Part shown: positions 1 through 9,895 of the stretch, piece by piece
How positions within the stretch are numbered: position 1 is the stretch's first letter
How the letters are laid out: each line of letters begins with the position of its first letter
Source of the DNA: Candidatus Sulfopaludibacter sp. SbA3
Lineage (GTDB): Bacteria > Acidobacteriota > Vicinamibacteria > Vicinamibacterales > UBA2999
Direction of reading: 5' to 3'
Length of the DNA stretch: 64,000 bases
Assembly (NCBI GenBank): GCA_945903265.1
Contig: CAMDNQ010000010.1
Span: 70,372-134,371 of the forward strand
Notes under the pieces: model-generated
The model's database searches: none
The model's input: only the letters and a program-made list of their open reading frames with translations
What the model was told of the DNA's origin: nothing
Program-made: the position numbers and the translations under genes

Positions 1-363
1 GGCATTGGCTTCATTACGCTGACCCGCGTGCAGGTGTCGGCCGATCTGCAGGTCGCGCACATCTTCTACACCATGCTCGGCGACGACAAAGCGCGTCGCG
101 ACACTGCCAGAGCCCTCGAGCGCGCAACGCCGTTCCTGCGGCGCCACGTGGGCAGCCGGCTGCGGCTGCGGCGTGTCCCCGAAATCGACTTCCGCTTCGA
201 CCAGGCGGTCGCCCACCAGGACCGCATCGAGCAGATCCTGCGCGACCTGCACGAAGAGGAACGTCAGCGGGCATCCAGTCCCGATGGCAGCGCGGATGAC
301 AGCGCCGACAAAAGCGCCAATGCAAGCGCCAATGCCGCACCCGATGACGACAAGCCCGAGTAG
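1..363 (+). CDS. rbfA: Ribosome-binding factor A, C-terminal part (5' end outside window)
   Basis: RbfA binds the 30S subunit and helps mature the 16S rRNA 5' end. The reading frame is open from base 1; the ORF track starts only at an internal GTG (28). The first residues (GIGFITLTRVQVSADLQVAHIFYT) match the RbfA core, where a strand carrying ITxTRVxVSxDL is followed by AxIFxxML. The fold ends near residue 85 and is followed by a Ser/Asp/Ala-rich tail without predicted structure. The stop overlaps the start of the DHH phosphoesterase gene, as in the common rbfA-nrnA-truB-rpsO-pnp block. Confidence 0.88.
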   Translation, partial: GIGFITLTRVQVSADLQVAHIFYTMLGDDKARRDTARALERATPFLRRHVGSRLRLRRVPEIDFRFDQAVAHQDRIEQILRDLHEEERQRASSPDGSADDSADKSANASANAAPDDDKPE

Positions 364-1354
364 CGCCGCCCGCCAGCAGGCGGCCGACGAAATCCGCAGA
401 CGACAGCGCTTCGTGCTGTCGTGCCACGTGCGCCCGGACGGCGACGCTCTCGGATCCGAGCTGGCGATGGCGTACGCGCTGCGCGCGCTCGGCAAGCAGG
501 TCCGGATCGTCAACCGCGATCCGGCTCCCCCGCCGCTGATGGCGTTTCCCGGCGTCGCCGACATCGAGATCGCAGGGCATGTCGACGACCCCGGCGATGC
601 GGTCATCGTCATGGAATCGGGCACGTTGTCGCGGACCGGCGTGACGGGCCTCGAGCGCGGCTTCATCATCAACATCGACCATCACCTCGGCAATGCCATG
701 TACGGCGCGGTCAACTGGTTCGACGTCTCGGCGGCGGCGTGCGCCGAGATGGTGTTCGATCTGGTGGCCGACCTCGGTGTCACGTTGACGCCGGAAATTG
801 CGGTCCACGTCTACGTGGCGATCCTGACCGACACGGGGTCGTTTCACCATTCGAGCATTTCGCCCCGGACGTTCGACATCGCGCGGCAGTGCACGGAGGC
901 GGGCGTGGATCCGCCGGCGGTCGCACGCGCCGTCTTCGACAGCAACAGCCTCGGGCGCCTCAAGCTGTTCGGCGCGGTGCTGAGCGGAATGGAGCTCGAT
1001 CCGAGCGAACGCGTGGCCACGCTGTTCGTGGACCGCACGCTCACATCCGATTGCGGCGGAACCTACGAGGACACGGAAGGACTGATCAACCTTCCCCTGA
1101 CGGTGAAGACCATTCAGGCCGTCGTGTTCTTCAAGGAAGAAGGCCCCGACGACTGGCGCGTCAGCATGCGGTCGAAGGGCGACGTCGACATCAACGCGGT
1201 CGCCAGGGCATACGGCGGCGGCGGGCACAAGAACGCCTCCGGCTGCAGCGCCGTCGGACCCTATGGAGCGGTCAAGCAGGCCTTCCAGCAGAAAATCCTG
1301 GAGCAGATCGAGCAATGCACGGCGTCCTCGTCGTCGACAAGCCGCAAGGACTGA
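344..1354 (+). CDS. nrnA: DHH/DHHA1 phosphoesterase, NrnA-like (oligoribonuclease / pAp phosphatase)
   Basis: Members of this family degrade 2-5 nt RNA oligomers and often also dephosphorylate pAp, using manganese. Visible motifs are the first metal motif HVRPDGDALGS near the N-terminus, the DHH motif NIDHHLGN near residue 110, and the DHHA1 glycine loop GGGGHKNASG near the C-terminus. The tracked ORF begins at 173, but that part lies inside rbfA and is not conserved. ATG 344 (or ATG 332), overlapping the rbfA stop, gives the usual length of about 336 residues. The 3' end overlaps truB by 40 nt, which suggests coupled translation. Which of the two activities dominates cannot be told from sequence. 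Confidence 0.88.
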   Translation: MTTSPSSAARQQAADEIRRRQRFVLSCHVRPDGDALGSELAMAYALRALGKQVRIVNRDPAPPPLMAFPGVADIEIAGHVDDPGDAVIVMESGTLSRTGVTGLERGFIINIDHHLGNAMYGAVNWFDVSAAACAEMVFDLVADLGVTLTPEIAVHVYVAILTDTGSFHHSSISPRTFDIARQCTEAGVDPPAVARAVFDSNSLGRLKLFGAVLSGMELDPSERVATLFVDRTLTSDCGGTYEDTEGLINLPLTVKTIQAVVFFKEEGPDDWRVSMRSKGDVDINAVARAYGGGGHKNASGCSAVGPYGAVKQAFQQKILEQIEQCTASSSSTSRKD

Positions 1355-2208
1355 CGTCGCACGACGTCGTCGCCGCCGCGCGGCGGCTCCTCGGCGAAAG
1401 CCGCATCGGACACACCGGGACGCTCGATCCGATGGCCACCGGTGTGCTGGCGCTGGCGATTGGCCGCGCGACCAGGCTCGTGCGATTTCTGTCTGCGTCG
1501 GACAAGGAATACGACGCGACGATCCGGTTCGGCGTGACGACGGATACCTACGACGTCACAGGGACGGAGACCAGCCACACCGGCCTGACGCCGGACATCG
1601 ATGCGGTGATGCGCGGGCTCGACGCGCTGCGCGGCGACTACCTGCAGATGCCGCCTGCCTACTCGGCAAAGAAAGTTCAGGGCCAGCGCGCATACGAGCT
1701 CGCGCGCGCGCAACGCGACGTCACGCTCGCGTCGGTGCCGGTGCGGGTGTCGCGCGTCGAGCTCGTCGAGGTGTCAGACGGGACCGCGCGTGTGACGCTC
1801 ACCTGCTCTGCGGGGTTCTACGTGCGGTCGTTCGCGCACGCCCTGGGCGAGCTGACGGGGACCGGGGCGGCACTCGCCGGGCTGCGCCGCACGCGCAGCG
1901 GCGATTTCCTGCTGCAGGACGCCGTCGGCCTGAATGCCCTGGATGAGGGACGCGGCGCATCCAGGGTGGTGCCGATGGAGGCGTTGTTGCGGGATATCCC
2001 CGCCGTGACGCTGACGCCGCTGGGGCGCCAGCATGTGACCCACGGGCGGGAGCTGGCAGCCACCGACTTCGAGGCCGTCCAGCCAGCCCAGACCCGCACT
2101 CCGCGGCCTGAATGGACCCGCCTGCTCGACGCCGAAGGGTCGCTGGTGGGCGTCGCCACCGCCGGAACGAGCCCCGATTCTTTGCATCCCTCTCTGGTGC
2201 TGATATAA
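1315..2208 (+). CDS. truB: tRNA pseudouridine-55 synthase TruB
   Basis: TruB converts U55 of the tRNA T-loop to pseudouridine. The protein opens with GVLVVDKPQGLTSHDVV and carries the catalytic motif HTGTLDPMATGVL with the nucleophilic aspartate at residue 38. The ORF track extends the frame upstream to 421, but that is the shadow of the phosphoesterase gene. ATG 1315 gives 297 residues, the normal bacterial TruB length, including a C-terminal PUA-like extension. It starts inside the preceding gene and ends just before rpsO. A candidate promoter for rpsO overlaps its last codons. Confidence 0.93.
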   Translation: MHGVLVVDKPQGLTSHDVVAAARRLLGESRIGHTGTLDPMATGVLALAIGRATRLVRFLSASDKEYDATIRFGVTTDTYDVTGTETSHTGLTPDIDAVMRGLDALRGDYLQMPPAYSAKKVQGQRAYELARAQRDVTLASVPVRVSRVELVEVSDGTARVTLTCSAGFYVRSFAHALGELTGTGAALAGLRRTRSGDFLLQDAVGLNALDEGRGASRVVPMEALLRDIPAVTLTPLGRQHVTHGRELAATDFEAVQPAQTRTPRPEWTRLLDAEGSLVGVATAGTSPDSLHPSLVLI

Positions 2209-2209
2209 A
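2182..2209 (+). promoter_or_regulatory. Candidate sigma-70 promoter for rpsO-pnp
   Basis: TTGCAT (2182-2187) and TATAAA (2204-2209) are separated by 16 nt and lie over the truB stop codon, about 115 nt upstream of the rpsO start. The position matches the usual separate promoter in front of rpsO-pnp. It is a motif match only. Confidence 0.5.
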
Positions 2210-2278
2210 ATAAGTCTTTTAGGGATCCACATTTAGCGGCAACAGAGGCGGCAATAGAGCACATACGGCGGTTCGGTG

Positions 2279-2296
2279 GATTGCGACGACGCAATC
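2279..2296 (+). promoter_or_regulatory. Hairpin in rpsO leader, possible S15 autoregulatory element
   Basis: GATTGCG-ACGA-CGCAATC forms a perfect 7-bp stem with a 4-nt loop, 27 nt before the rpsO start codon. In many bacteria S15 represses its own mRNA through a structured leader here. The structure is visible, but the S15-binding role is only an inference from position. Confidence 0.35.
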
Positions 2297-2323
2297 AGGT
2301 CTGACCCGTTCGTGGAGGAACCC

Positions 2324-2593
2324 GTGGCGTTTACGAAAGACCGCAAGACCCCGATCATCACCACCTACCGCACGCACGACAGCGATACAGGCTCCCCGGA
2401 AGTCCAGGTGGCCCTGCTGAGCGAGCGGATCAACTACCTCACAGAGCATTTCAAGACCCACGCGAAGGACCACCATTCGCGACGCGGCCTGCTGAAGCTC
2501 GTCGGCCAGCGGCGCCGGCTGCTCGACTACCTGAAGAGCAAGGATTCAGAGCGCTACGCAGAGCTGATTAAACGCCTCGGCATCCGTAAGTAA
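2324..2593 (+). CDS. rpsO: 30S ribosomal protein S15
   Basis: S15 binds the central domain of 16S rRNA and is an early assembly protein. The sequence contains the family pattern [21 protein letters not shown], then [21 protein letters not shown] and the terminal [16 protein letters not shown] 2324, preceded by GGAGG with a 5-nt gap, gives exactly 89 residues, the standard S15 length. The tracked ORF start at 2276 adds an unconserved extension over the leader hairpin and is rejected. pnp follows after 18 nt. Confidence 0.95.
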   Translation: MAFTKDRKTPIITTYRTHDSDTGSPEVQVALLSERINYLTEHFKTHAKDHHSRRGLLKLVGQRRRLLDYLKSKDSERYAELIKRLGIRK

Positions 2594-2611
2594 TCGACGG
2601 TTCTGACAATC

Positions 2612-4756
<2,145 letters not shown>

Positions 4757-4758
4757 GC

Positions 4759-5139
4759 ATGACACGCAGGCGCCTTGGCCTGCTGTTACTGAGCGCGGGC
4801 GCGTTCATCGTGGCGCGCCCGCTCGTTCGACGCCTGCGGGCCCAGGAACAGGTTCCCAACCGGCCGGAATTCACGCTGGTCGGCCGCAACTACCGCTACT
4901 CTCCAGATCGCCTCGACGTCACCCAGAACGATCTCGTCAGGCTGACGATTCGCAGCGAGGATATCGCCTACAGCTTCACCATCGACGAATACCGCATCGT
5001 CCGCCGCGTTCCTGCGGGCGGGAGCACCACGTTCGAGTTCCACGCCGACCGGCCCGGCACCTTCCGCTTCTACAGCAACCTGACGAGCGACAGCAGCCAC
5101 GCGGAGATGCAGGGGCAGCTGGTCGTCAAACCGCGCTGA
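4759..5139 (+). CDS. Cupredoxin-fold periplasmic protein lacking the usual copper cysteines
   Basis: A 126-residue protein with a basic N-terminus and hydrophobic stretch (signal or anchor, about 5-22) followed by one small beta domain. The order of elements, with YSFTIDEY, a PAGGSTTFEF strand and a terminal FYSNLTSDSSHAEMQG segment, follows the cytochrome oxidase subunit II / nitrous oxide reductase cupredoxin pattern. The terminal His and Met ligands remain, but the two Cys of the CxxxC loop are Ser/Asn and the first His is Tyr, so a CuA centre cannot form. It may bind one copper weakly or have a structural role. It starts 3 nt after pnp. Confidence 0.6.
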   Translation: MTRRRLGLLLLSAGAFIVARPLVRRLRAQEQVPNRPEFTLVGRNYRYSPDRLDVTQNDLVRLTIRSEDIAYSFTIDEYRIVRRVPAGGSTTFEFHADRPGTFRFYSNLTSDSSHAEMQGQLVVKPR

Positions 5140-5146
5140 TGCATCT

Positions 5147-5716
5147 ATGACGGACGTCCTGACTCGATCCAGGAACGGCGAGGTGGCGTGCACGGCGCAT
5201 GCTCCGCCCAGGGGCAGCCTGCGGTGGCAGGTCGAAGGCTGGCAGGCCATCCCCGCGGCTGACCTCACGCCCGGTGACGAATGCCTCCAGTGCGTCCTGG
5301 CGCCATCGGTCCGGCGGGGGGACTTCGACGCGGTCGCGGCGGATCTCCGGCGCGTGGCGTCTCGCAGCCACTCGCCGCTGACGGTCATCAATCAATACAT
5401 CGAGAGCCTGCCCCTTCCGATCCTGGTGGCCGACCAGGCGGGAAACTACGTCGGAGCCAATTTCGAGGCGTATGCCCTCACGGGGTTCTCACGGAAGGAG
5501 CTCCTGAACTGCTCGGTGGCGGACCTGACGCCGCCAGCCGATCTGTCGGACGAAGAACGGCTCTGGAAGGCCTTCGTCCGCTCGGATGGGCAGAGCGGAG
5601 TCTACACGCTGCGCTGCAAGGATGGTCGGACGCTGCGCGTGCGGTACGATGCGTTTACGAACATCGCTGACGGGTTTCACATCTCCTTTCTGACAGCGCC
5701 CGCGCCGGCCTCCTAG
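5147..5716 (+). CDS. PAS-domain protein of unknown role
   Basis: A soluble 189-residue protein. Residues about 85-185 form one PAS domain, with LPLPILVADQAGNYVGAN, then a GFSRKELLNCSVADLTP segment and a terminal beta sheet (DGRTLRVRYDAF). The N-terminal 70 residues contain a CLQC pair and a short helical part and match no domain known to me. No kinase, cyclase or DNA-binding output domain follows, so it probably acts as a small sensor that binds a partner. It ends tail to tail with the cyclase-family gene, overlapping it by 4 nt. Confidence 0.65.
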   Translation: MTDVLTRSRNGEVACTAHAPPRGSLRWQVEGWQAIPAADLTPGDECLQCVLAPSVRRGDFDAVAADLRRVASRSHSPLTVINQYIESLPLPILVADQAGNYVGANFEAYALTGFSRKELLNCSVADLTPPADLSDEERLWKAFVRSDGQSGVYTLRCKDGRTLRVRYDAFTNIADGFHISFLTAPAPAS

Positions 5717-6604
5717 CGGATAGCTGTCGGGGCCACCGTCGACCCCGTGCCCCCCACCAGCTTCAGCGGCTGCACGACGAGCGCGAACTCGTAGGCACGC
5801 GCCGCCGCCAGTTCCTCGAGGCGCAGGCTCTCCAGCAGGAAGATGCCGTTGACGACCAGCATGATCTGGTGAACCGGATTCGACAGCTTCGGGTCGGGAT
5901 CCGGCGTGACGTTCACAGGGGCGGTATCCATCCCCACCAGCATCGGGTCCTGGCGTGCAAGCCACTCGGCTCCGGCCGTACCGAGGCCTGGGTTGACCCG
6001 CATGTAGCGCGCGTTGTCCTTGCCCCAGAGCTTCCCCCATCCGGTATGAACGATCAGGGCATCGCCAGGCTGAACCGTCATCTGCTGCCGCTTCAACGCC
6101 TGCTGCAGATCATCGACCGTGATTTCGTAGCTGTCGGGCAGCATCTCGACGCCCTTGAGCGCGGCGACGTCGATCAGGACGCCGCGGGTCATCAGCGAGC
6201 CAACCTGCTCGATCCCGCCCTTCGTGAATCCGTTGCGGGTGGCGATGTCATCCACCTTGAAACAGTTGTAGATGCTGTCGCCAATGGTCTGATGGGCGAA
6301 GGTGTCGAACTGCGTACCGACCTGGCCGATTTCCGCCAGCACGATCTCCTCGTTGCTGCCGCGCCGGTTCGATCCCTGGAGCGCCGTCGTGCGCTTCGTG
6401 TGCATCTCGAACGTGCGCGTCGCCTGGAGGGGCATGTCCATCGTCAGCGGGCGACCAAGCTCGAACACCTGCCCCGCGCTGATCGGCTGCGCCCCATTTG
6501 GAGGGACACCGCGCGCTGTCAGCGGGTGGCTGCCATGACTGGGCGGATGCGGCGCCGGCCGTGCCGAGGACGAGGGCGAAGGCGATGACGGGTGCGTGTC
6601 GCAT
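5713..6604 (-). pseudogene. Cyclase-family (kynurenine-formamidase-like) secreted protein, frameshifted near N-terminus
   Basis: Two frames together make one protein. The first, from ATG 6604, gives a signal peptide (MRHAPVIAFALVLGTAGAASAQ) and the start of the mature domain (RCPSKWGAADQRGA). The second, from about 6470 to 5713, continues with VFELGRPLTMDMP through the metal-site region (GTQFDTFAHQ) to the C-terminus. About 17-20 residues that I expect between them are missing and the frame changes, which fits a small out-of-frame deletion near 6470-6490. If the change is real, the gene is inactive. A sequencing error cannot explain the missing residues but could explain the frame. The first metal-site His of the HxGTHxD pattern is Gln here, a variant known in this subfamily. 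Confidence 0.65.
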
Positions 6605-6652
6605 GAATGGCTCCTTCTGATTGGTGCGCAGCGGCGAATGCTACTGCACGCC

Positions 6653-7519
6653 TCAGAGAAATGCGAGCAGTTCGGCGAGCGTCTCGTCCGGGCATTCCTC
6701 GGCGAGGAAATGTCCCCCCGGCAACGCCTTGCCGTGAACGTCCGCCGCCTTGTCCCGCCAGATCTCCATCACAGGATCGAGGCGGCCGACGGTGCCGCGC
6801 TCGCCCCACAGGACGAGTAATGGGCACGTCACTTTTTTCGCGCCATCCTCCTGCGCGTGGTCGAGATCGATCGTGGCGCCGGCGCGGTAGTCCTCACAGG
6901 TCGCGTGGATCGTCGCAGGGTCGCTGAAGCACCGCAGGTACTCGGCAAAGGCTTCGGGCGCAATGGCGCTGGTGCCGCCTGTGGGCCGCTCGAATCTGGA
7001 GCGCAGATACATCTCGACGCTGTTCCCGATCAGCGTTTCCGGCAGCGGTGCTGGCTGGATGAGGAAGAACCAGTGGTAATACTGCGTCGCGAACGCCTTC
7101 GTGACGCGGTCATAGGGTAGCGGCACGATGTCGAGCACCGCGGCTTTCGTCACAGCGTGCGGGTGTTCGACAGCCAACCTCCACGCGACCCGGCCGCCGC
7201 GGTCGTGACCGACGACCGCGAAGCGATCGAAGCCCAGCGTCCGCATCACCTCGATCTGGTCGAGCGCCATGGCCCGTTTCGAATAGTTCGCGTGGTTGTC
7301 ACCGCCAGGCGGCGTGGAGCTGTCGCCGTAGCCGCGAAGATCCGTCATGACGACGGTGAACCTCTCGGCCAGCCGCGGCGCCAGCATGTGCCACAGGACA
7401 TGGGTCTGCGGATAGCCGTGCAGTAGCAGCACGGGCGGACCGCTTCCGCCGTAGACGACGTTAATCATCGCGCCGGATGTCGCAACCCGGCGCCGCGAAA
7501 AGCCTGGAAAAAACGTCAC
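6653..7519 (-). CDS. Alpha/beta hydrolase resembling fluoroacetate dehalogenase
   Basis: A cytosolic alpha/beta hydrolase of 288 residues. It has the oxyanion region LLLHGYPQTH, nucleophile loop VGHDRGGR (Asp106, Arg107, Arg110), acid Asp130, base His270 in PGGHF, and cap residues His149-Trp150 and Tyr211. These correspond to the residues that bind carboxylate and fluoride in the Rhodopseudomonas fluoroacetate dehalogenase, although the Trp185 equivalent is not evident. GTG 7519 is preferred because VTFFPGFSRRRV aligns with the N-terminus of that family; the tracked start at 7723 is antisense-like noise. The start overlaps the nuclease stop by 4 nt. Haloacetate dehalogenase or epoxide hydrolase activity are both possible. 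Confidence 0.78.
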   Translation of the reverse strand: MTFFPGFSRRRVATSGAMINVVYGGSGPPVLLLHGYPQTHVLWHMLAPRLAERFTVVMTDLRGYGDSSTPPGGDNHANYSKRAMALDQIEVMRTLGFDRFAVVGHDRGGRVAWRLAVEHPHAVTKAAVLDIVPLPYDRVTKAFATQYYHWFFLIQPAPLPETLIGNSVEMYLRSRFERPTGGTSAIAPEAFAEYLRCFSDPATIHATCEDYRAGATIDLDHAQEDGAKKVTCPLLVLWGERGTVGRLDPVMEIWRDKAADVHGKALPGGHFLAEECPDETLAELLAFL

Positions 7520-8385
7520 CGAGGCGGAAGACGTGGAAGGCTTTGATTCAGGACGGCCGCGAGCCGAAGCCCCGCACGCGCGAGACGGCGATCGAGGGCC
7601 GGCAGGTGCGCGCGATAGTACGCCTCGTTCACTTCGCCCTTCGCGGGCAGGAGCGCCGCCTTCGCGAGACCGTGCGATTCGATCGCCCAGGCGTCCGGCG
7701 TTCCAACTGGCTGCGTATCCCACCCGTTGGCCATGATCTGCCGCGACAGCTCCGCCATGTATTGCGCGTCACTCAGTTCACGATGTGCGAGGAGCCCCGA
7801 GTCCCACACGCCGTGCAGCTGGCACGGGAACGCCGCGCCCGCCGTACCGCGGCATTCAGGCGACCCGAACGCGATCACAGGGATACCGTTGCCTCCGCGC
7901 GCAGTTTCAAGCGCATGAAATGGCTGGTGCAAATCGCCGATGAAGTGCACCAGGAACTTCAGGGCCACCGCGCGATCCGCGCGATCGGCCGAGGTGTCCG
8001 CGAGCCGCTGCTGGTTGTACAGAATCCGATCGACGACGCAGTCACGCCAGCGGTCGCCCCGTGAACCCGCCGACACGCCTGGCTGCCGCGGGCAGTCCCG
8101 ATCGCGCTCGTACCGCGTGGCGTCGAGTGGAAGATTCACAAAATGCCAGGGCCCGGTCGCGTTGTGGTCGACCCGGTGGTCGTCAGCCCACGACGCGACC
8201 TCGGCCAACGTCGTGTCCGGCAGCAGCCATTCGACATTCGCGCGCGCAGCCGGCGTGAGCCGCGCGGTCGCCACGAGCGCCACCAGCCGGTGGCCCTGCA
8301 CGCCCCAGGCCTGCAGGTGCTCGGAAAGAAGACCGCCCATCGCGAGGCACGCGATGAGGGCGGCGAGATTCCGGGTGCGCATCAT
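7516..8385 (-). CDS. Secreted S1/P1-type zinc nuclease
   Basis: S1/P1 nucleases use three zinc ions to cleave single-stranded nucleic acids and 3'-nucleotides. ATG 8385 gives a signal peptide ending LQA, so the mature enzyme starts at Trp in WGVQGH, as required because the N-terminal Trp is itself a zinc ligand. The remaining ligands are visible: the Asp of SWADDHR, His of GPWHFVNLP, His/Asp/His in HFIGDLHQPFH, and His/Asp in HGVWD. The length, 289 residues, is normal. The 270 nt of extra ORF upstream of 8385 is not conserved. The gene is coupled to the hydrolase downstream. Confidence 0.9.
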   Translation of the reverse strand: MMRTRNLAALIACLAMGGLLSEHLQAWGVQGHRLVALVATARLTPAARANVEWLLPDTTLAEVASWADDHRVDHNATGPWHFVNLPLDATRYERDRDCPRQPGVSAGSRGDRWRDCVVDRILYNQQRLADTSADRADRAVALKFLVHFIGDLHQPFHALETARGGNGIPVIAFGSPECRGTAGAAFPCQLHGVWDSGLLAHRELSDAQYMAELSRQIMANGWDTQPVGTPDAWAIESHGLAKAALLPAKGEVNEAYYRAHLPALDRRLARAGLRLAAVLNQSLPRLPPR

Positions 8386-8401
8386 GGGAAGGATAGACCG
8401 A

Positions 8402-9094
8402 TCAGACAAAGGGAGCGAGCTCACTGATCGCCGTCGAGGCCAGCAGGTAAGGCTGCTGCACGGACACCGCCATCCGGCGAGTGGCGCCGAACAGGCCTCG
8501 AATGGACGCGCGTGCGCGGATGCGGTCCCGAAGGCTCGCGCCGCTGGCCACGTAACCCCACATGTGTTCGAGCGCGTTCGCGAGGCGGTTTCGGGTTGGA
8601 ACCTCGCGAAGCACCAGCACCAACTCCTCGGCCAGACCGTCGAGCGGCGCTCCACGGCGCATCCTCGCCACCCTGCGGCCGATGCCCCGATAGAGCGAAG
8701 GGTCGCGTGCGAGGACCGAATATTTGTGGTGCGCCCACAGCTCCTGCGCGGACCGTGGCAGGTGGATGCGGCCGTCCTGCCGGCCGACGTACTTTGAGGT
8801 CAGCAGGCTGTACTGCGCCGCGACGGGAGTGACGAAGAGACCCGGCCATCGAAGGCGGGGCGAGCGCCGGATCGGGGACCGATCGAGGTACCCGCGAAGC
8901 CGCATCTCGGCGACGAGCCACGCATGCCGCTGCGCCAGCCCGCTGAGACACCCGACCCATCGCAGGGTTTCCGGGTGGCGCGCATAGCCCGTCTTGCCAT
9001 CTACAAGAATGGAGCGCAGGCCGTGCAGCTCACGGTGTTCACCGAGGAGACTCTGCCGGTTGAGGTAGCCGGCGGGCACATCCCAGATCCGCAC
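8402..9094 (-). CDS. Pyrimidine-dimer DNA glycosylase-like protein fused to DUF1722
   Basis: Residues 1-80 (MRIWDVPAGYLNRQSLLGEH, then RELHGL and HPETLRW) match the endonuclease V / pyrimidine-dimer glycosylase family; Glu in HREL corresponds to catalytic Glu23 of the T4 enzyme. The N-terminal Thr nucleophile of T4 is replaced by Arg if the initiator Met is kept, so an alternative amine would be needed. Residues about 105-190 (QELWAHHKYSVLARDP and NALEHMWGYV) match DUF1722, which is otherwise found with YbgA and photolyase-related genes. A repair role for UV damage is therefore reasonable but untested. The start is GTG 9094, 15 nt after the preceding gene's stop. Confidence 0.72.
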   Translation of the reverse strand: MRIWDVPAGYLNRQSLLGEHRELHGLRSILVDGKTGYARHPETLRWVGCLSGLAQRHAWLVAEMRLRGYLDRSPIRRSPRLRWPGLFVTPVAAQYSLLTSKYVGRQDGRIHLPRSAQELWAHHKYSVLARDPSLYRGIGRRVARMRRGAPLDGLAEELVLVLREVPTRNRLANALEHMWGYVASGASLRDRIRARASIRGLFGATRRMAVSVQQPYLLASTAISELAPFV

Positions 9095-9109
9095 GCCTTC
9101 CCATCGTCC

Positions 9110-9895
9110 CTACGGCGCGGCGACGGTCAGGCCGCGCACGCCATTCTGTTCTATCAGTCGCGCGACCAGACCTGACGTCTTGATGTCCCCGACGAACGAC
9201 CGCAGGTATGCCGCGCCCGCCTCGCGCCCCTTCGGTGTCCCGACCCCCTGCTGCACCGTCGTGAACCCGCCGGCCAGGACGCGGGACCCGGGAAGCTTCT
9301 CCACGAACGTGAGCAGCACCGGCCTGAGGCCGGCCACCGCGTCCAGCTTTTCGTCCACGAGCCGCTTGATCGCCCCTTCCACCGCGACGGCGCGCTCAAG
9401 TTGTGCGTGCTGCAGCGTGCGCGTCAGGAAGAGATCGTAGGCACTTTTTTCCGAGACCGCGATGCGGACGCCGGCGCGATCGACATCGGCCACGTTCTGC
9501 AGAGGCGACCCTGCCGGCACCAGATAGGTCGATTCAATCTCGACATAGGCGCCCGCGAAATCGATCTCGACCGCCCGGGCAGGCTCGATGCCGAGAAACC
9601 CCACGTCCCAGTCGCCGGTTGCCGCGCTGTCGGCCAGGGCGCCGGCCGACTCATAGGCCACGATATCGACAGGGACATCTAGCCGCCGGCCCAGCTCGCG
9701 CGCGAGGTCTACCGCGACGCCGCGCGGCTCGCCGGTCGCCGGGTCTCTGCCCGTCAGGAGCACGTTGTTAAAATTAAGCCCGGCGCGCAATCGCCCGCCC
9801 GGCGCCAGGTCGGCGCGTGCCGCCTGATCCGGCGACGGGGACGCACAGGCCGAAAGGAGAACAACAGCGGCGCACACGACTGCAAGTCCGTACAT
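9110..9895 (-). CDS. Family 3 extracellular solute-binding lipoprotein
   Basis: The 261-residue product starts MYGLAVVCAAVVLLSACAS, a lipoprotein signal with the lipobox LSAC, then the PBPb fold: GRLRAGLNFNN, EPRGVAVDLAREL, DVGFLGIEPAR and AGVRIAVSEKSAYDLFL. Such proteins bind amino acids or small organic acids in the periplasm. No permease or ATPase lies beside it, so its transporter is elsewhere or it acts as a sensor. The ORF track joins it to an upstream noise frame; ATG 9895 shares one base with the protease stop (TGATG), which marks coupled translation. Confidence 0.82.
   Translation of the reverse strand: MYGLAVVCAAVVLLSACASPSPDQAARADLAPGGRLRAGLNFNNVLLTGRDPATGEPRGVAVDLARELGRRLDVPVDIVAYESAGALADSAATGDWDVGFLGIEPARAVEIDFAGAYVEIESTYLVPAGSPLQNVADVDRAGVRIAVSEKSAYDLFLTRTLQHAQLERAVAVEGAIKRLVDEKLDAVAGLRPVLLTFVEKLPGSRVLAGGFTTVQQGVGTPKGREAGAAYLRSFVGDIKTSGLVARLIEQNGVRGLTVAAP

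Noticed and set aside
2209-2323. Possible tRNA in the truB-rpsO gap
   Set aside because: No cloverleaf can be drawn; only the 7-bp hairpin is supported.
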